A stretch of DNA of 64,000 nucleotides from the NCBI RefSeq assembly GCF_014646815.1, contig NZ_BMNZ01000009.1, positions 78,700 to 142,699 of the forward strand, given 5' to 3'. Positions 61,503 through 64,000 of this stretch are shown in pieces (the stretch's first letter is position 1; the number at the start of each line of letters is the position of its first letter). Origin of the DNA: Terrabacter tumescens (GTDB taxonomy: Bacteria > Actinomycetota > Actinomycetes > Actinomycetales > Dermatophilaceae). Below the pieces are notes generated by a model. The model made no database searches and was not told the DNA's origin. It was given only the letters and a program-made list of their open reading frames with translations. Both the position numbers and the translations under genes were made by a program.

Positions 61503-62609
61503 TCAGGCGCCGTCGTAGGGGTGGAAGCGGCCGCTCGACGGCTTGGCCCGGCCGGTCGTGATGAGCGTCCAGAGCCGGTCGTGGCCGGCGGAGGAGGCGA
61601 GCGCGGTGAGGGTCTCGTCCCAGTCCTGGAGCGAGCCGTACTCGCTGCGGCGCGCGAGGATCGGCCGGGTCAGGGTGTGCAGCTCGTGCTCGAGCGTCGT
61701 GCCGATGGCTCCGAGCGCCTGGTGCGAGCCGCGGACGACGACCGAGGCGGCGTGCCCGACGCACGACTTGGCCACCCCGACGGCGAAGAGCATGCCGGGG
61801 TCCTGCCAGTCGGAGGCGGCGGCGCGGGCGACGGCGGCGTCAGTGGCGGCGCGGGCCAGCGCGGTCTCCGAGGCGATGTCCGCGACGAGGTGCTGCACGG
61901 CCTGGAACCGGCCGATCGGGCGGCCGAACTGCTCACGCGCGCGGACGTGCTCGAGGACGACCTCGACGACGCGCTCCATGGCGCCGACCACCTGGGCCGA
62001 GCGGGCCAGCGCGCCGCGCAGGTGGAACTGCTCGCCGATCTCGTGCGCGACCACCGTGCCCGTCTCGAGGTCATCGAGGTCGAACTCCACTGTGTCGCTT
62101 GGCTCCCCGGCGAGGTTGCGGCGCTCCTCGATGGAGACGCGGTCGACGGGGACGTCAGCGACGCGCCACTGGTCGCGGTCCTCCCAGAGGGCCACGATCC
62201 TGCTCGCGTCCCGCGCCCACGTGACGTTGAGGGCGACACCGGACGGGTCGGGACGGCATACGGTCCGAAGGCCCCCGTCGTTGGGCAGGCCGGCGGACTC
62301 GAGCAGCCAGCCGCCCAGCACGTCGTGCTCGGCGAGGGGCACGGGAGCCGCAGCGGCCGCCGCCAGCCCGAGCAGGGCAGCCGCGTCGACCCATCCGCCA
62401 CCGCTGCCGCCCGCGGCCTCGGTGCCGGTGAGCCGCGTCAGGCCGAGCTGCTCGAGCCGCTGCCAGAGGTCGCGGTCGAGGTCGACGACGGCGGTCGGCG
62501 TCGCACGGGTGGCGCGGTAGTCGTCGAAGAGGTCGGTCAGCACGGCGACGAGGTCGGGGTCGGGCGTCGTGGGGGCAGCGAGGTCGTCGAGCCCGTGGCG
62601 GTCGGCCAT
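61503..62609 (-). CDS. Acyl-CoA dehydrogenase, smaller subunit-like
   Basis: 368 residues from ATG 62609, with an acyl-CoA dehydrogenase C-terminal helical domain (LEHVRAREQFGRPIGRFQAV then QHLVADIASETALARAATD). The FAD-binding motifs of the middle domain are poorly kept, and the catalytic Glu is not evident. This matches the inactive partner of heterotetrameric acyl-CoA dehydrogenases used for steroid side chains in actinobacteria. It overlaps the upstream gene by 73 nt. Confidence 0.85.
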   Translation of the reverse strand: MADRHGLDDLAAPTTPDPDLVAVLTDLFDDYRATRATPTAVVDLDRDLWQRLEQLGLTRLTGTEAAGGSGGGWVDAAALLGLAAAAAAPVPLAEHDVLGGWLLESAGLPNDGGLRTVCRPDPSGVALNVTWARDASRIVALWEDRDQWRVADVPVDRVSIEERRNLAGEPSDTVEFDLDDLETGTVVAHEIGEQFHLRGALARSAQVVGAMERVVEVVLEHVRAREQFGRPIGRFQAVQHLVADIASETALARAATDAAVARAAASDWQDPGMLFAVGVAKSCVGHAASVVVRGSHQALGAIGTTLEHELHTLTRPILARRSEYGSLQDWDETLTALASSAGHDRLWTLITTGRAKPSSGRFHPYDGA

Positions 62610-63757
62610 AAGCGCATCCCCAGCCCGCGCGCGATGACGCCGCGCAGGATCTCGTTGGTGCCGCCCCGCAGCGTGAAGCCGGGCCGCTGGAGGATCGCGG
62701 CGTGCAGCAGCGTGTCGAGCTCCTCGTCGAGGGCCCACCCGGTGGCGGTCAGGGTGTCGACGTAGTCGGCGATGTCGCCCTCCCCCGTCGTGCCGAGCAC
62801 CTTGACGACGGCCGCCGCGGTGTCGGCGTCCTCGTGCTGCTCGAGCGCCGTCGAGACGGCGAAGGACATGTGGTGCAGCGCGGCGACGCGTGCGACGTGG
62901 CGGCCGAGGCCGGGGTCGGTGGGCAGGCGGCCGTCGTCCATGGCCTGGGCCGCGGCTGCGAGCAGCTGGAAGGTCGACAGGACGCGCTCGGGGCCGCTGC
63001 GCTCGTAGGCGAGCTCGGAGGTCACCTGCGTCCAGCCCTCCCCCACCTCCCCGAGCACCCGGTCGTCGGGGATGAGGACGCCGTCGAGGTGGACCTCGTT
63101 GAAGTGGTGGTCGCCGCCCATCGAGATGATCGGGCGGATCGTGACGCCGGGCGCGCGCAGGTCGACGATGAACTGGCTCAGGCCGTCGTGGCGGTGGGCC
63201 GGGTCGAGCGGGGCCGAGCGGGCCAGCGCGAAGAAGGCGTCGGCCTCGTGCGCGCCGCTCGTCCAGACCTTGGTGCCGGTGAGGCGCCAGCCGCCCTCGA
63301 CGCGGTCGGCGCGGGTGCGCACGCTCGCGAGGTCGGAGCCGGAGTCGGGCTCGCTCATGCCGATGCCGAAGACGAACTCGCCGCGGCTGATCCCGGGCAG
63401 GAAGGCCTGCTTCTGCTCCTCGGTGCCGTAGCGCAGCAGCGACGGCCCGATCTGCCGCTCGGCGATCCAGTGGGCCGCGACCGGGGCGCCGACGACGAGC
63501 AGCTCCTCGGTGATCACGAAACGCTCGAGGTAGGTGCGGCCCTGGCCGCCGTACTCCGTCGGGATGACCATGCCGAGCCAGCCGCGCCGGCCGAGCTCGC
63601 GGGTGAAGTCGCGGTCCCAGCGGGTCAGCCACGTGTCGACGTGCGGCACGAACGCGCCCCCAGCCACCTGCTCGGCGAGGAAGGCGCGCACCTCGAGCCG
63701 CAGCTCGGTCAGCGCGGGCAGCTCCCTGGCTCCCGGGGGGACGAGTCGGGCCGACAT
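62537..63757 (-). CDS. Acyl-CoA dehydrogenase, larger (FAD-binding) subunit-like
   Basis: 406 residues from ATG 63757 (AGGAAGGTGGGC upstream). The full ACAD core is present: FGIGMSEPDSGSDLASVRTR, WRLTGTKVWTSGAHEADAFF, LRGGTNEILRGVIARGLGM as the last-helix motif. With the smaller gene next to it, the pair has the layout of alpha2-beta2 FadE enzymes for sterol or branched-chain acyl-CoA, as known from mycobacteria. Which substrate is used here is inferred from family and not shown. Confidence 0.9.
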   Translation of the reverse strand: MSARLVPPGARELPALTELRLEVRAFLAEQVAGGAFVPHVDTWLTRWDRDFTRELGRRGWLGMVIPTEYGGQGRTYLERFVITEELLVVGAPVAAHWIAERQIGPSLLRYGTEEQKQAFLPGISRGEFVFGIGMSEPDSGSDLASVRTRADRVEGGWRLTGTKVWTSGAHEADAFFALARSAPLDPAHRHDGLSQFIVDLRAPGVTIRPIISMGGDHHFNEVHLDGVLIPDDRVLGEVGEGWTQVTSELAYERSGPERVLSTFQLLAAAAQAMDDGRLPTDPGLGRHVARVAALHHMSFAVSTALEQHEDADTAAAVVKVLGTTGEGDIADYVDTLTATGWALDEELDTLLHAAILQRPGFTLRGGTNEILRGVIARGLGMRLWPTATGSTTSLPPRRPTPTSSPC

Positions 63758-63896
63758 GCCCACCTTCCTCATGCGACGTCGCAGCGGTTCGTGCGCCACT
63801 CTCCCACACGCTCCCCCGAGGAAGGCGAGGGCGTATGCCGTGTGGTCACCCCCGCCCGCCGCGCCCTCGCGCCCGGGTCCGGCCGCCCCCGCCCCA

Positions 63897-63917
63897 CCCA
63901 CTCGAGTGGCCGCCCCG
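63897..63917. repeat. 21-bp repeat with CCACTCGAGTGG palindrome, copy 1
   Basis: CCCACTCGAGTGGCCGCCCC plus G, identical to 63,980-64,000. The core is a perfect 12-bp palindrome. It lies in the non-coding region upstream of the minus-strand acyl-CoA dehydrogenase; 63,775-64,000 has no supported gene. Confidence 0.6.
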
Positions 63918-63979
63918 CCCCAGCAGCCCCACCCGCCACGGGGCGGGTGTGACGAGGAGGCCACTCGACGAAGAGAAGA

Positions 63980-64000
63980 CCCACTCGAGTGGCCGCCCCG
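63980..64000. repeat. 21-bp repeat with CCACTCGAGTGG palindrome, copy 2
   Basis: Second exact copy at the window edge; a partial CCACTCGA copy also lies at 63,961. Confidence 0.6.

Noticed and set aside
59379..62765. Plus-strand 1128-residue frame and the similar 1058-residue frame at 50,950-54,126
   Set aside because: Both are antisense to recognisable genes (MFS, enoyl-CoA hydratase, acyl-CoA dehydrogenases; amidase and CopD-CtaG) and have no ribosome site or known domain.

Overview
The window is high-GC DNA with dense, often 1-4 nt overlapping genes, and reads as an actinobacterial chromosome. Pointers are a DinB/maleylpyruvate-isomerase-type protein, a SigB/F-type sigma factor, a GAF-ANTAR regulator, a bifunctional-type Dcd, a predicted c-di-AMP (ydaO/yuaA) leader before an NlpC/P60 hydrolase, DUF6458 and DUF6767. 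A relative of Intrasporangiaceae is likely, but that is inference from gene content, not from a marker gene.

Left chromosomal arm (1-17.8 kb). It holds two secreted proteins and a family-3 solute-binding protein, then an aldehyde dehydrogenase/DUF779 pair behind a GAF regulator. Next come a zinc-independent L33 under a Zur-like box, a four-gene quaternary-amine (OpuC/ProU) ABC transporter, an alpha/beta hydrolase, dcd, an AAA ATPase, an SMP-30 lactonase-like gene and a small unknown gene. The arm ends in tRNA-Gly(CCC).

Integrated element (17,853-38,818). A 21-kb element sits in the 3' part of tRNA-Gly(CCC), bounded by a 44-bp perfect direct repeat. Its left end has a tyrosine integrase, an excisionase and a RepSA-like rolling-circle initiator, the layout of actinomycete integrative plasmids. 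No FtsK/TraB-type transfer gene was found. Cargo is a frameshifted IS110-family element and a second orphan copy of its non-coding end, plus envelope and stress genes: a DUF347 membrane protein, PAP2 phosphatase, DedA and MscL. It also has a two-component system wrapped around an ABC export operon with two ATPases, a nucleotidyltransferase, an Rv0909-like small protein and small unknowns.

Right chromosomal arm (38.8-64 kb). It holds a membrane-anchored VanY-type carboxypeptidase, a CapA-like lipoprotein, the NlpC/P60 hydrolase with its riboswitch, tRNA-Gly(UCC) and a FadE acyl-CoA dehydrogenase. Then come a double GNAT protein, an acyltransferase-3, DUF6458, a membrane protein, a thioredoxin/NHL fusion overlapping a nitrilase-family amidase, DUF6767 and a CopD-CtaG fusion. 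The last part has a DinB-type protein, a SigB-like sigma factor, GAF-ANTAR, MarR with a DHA2 efflux pump, a second MFS protein and a fatty-acid or sterol degradation cluster (enoyl-CoA hydratase and two acyl-CoA dehydrogenases). Many gene ends carry long, perfect hairpin terminators. A GGCATAC/GTATGCC heptamer recurs through the chromosomal arms but was not seen by eye inside the element.
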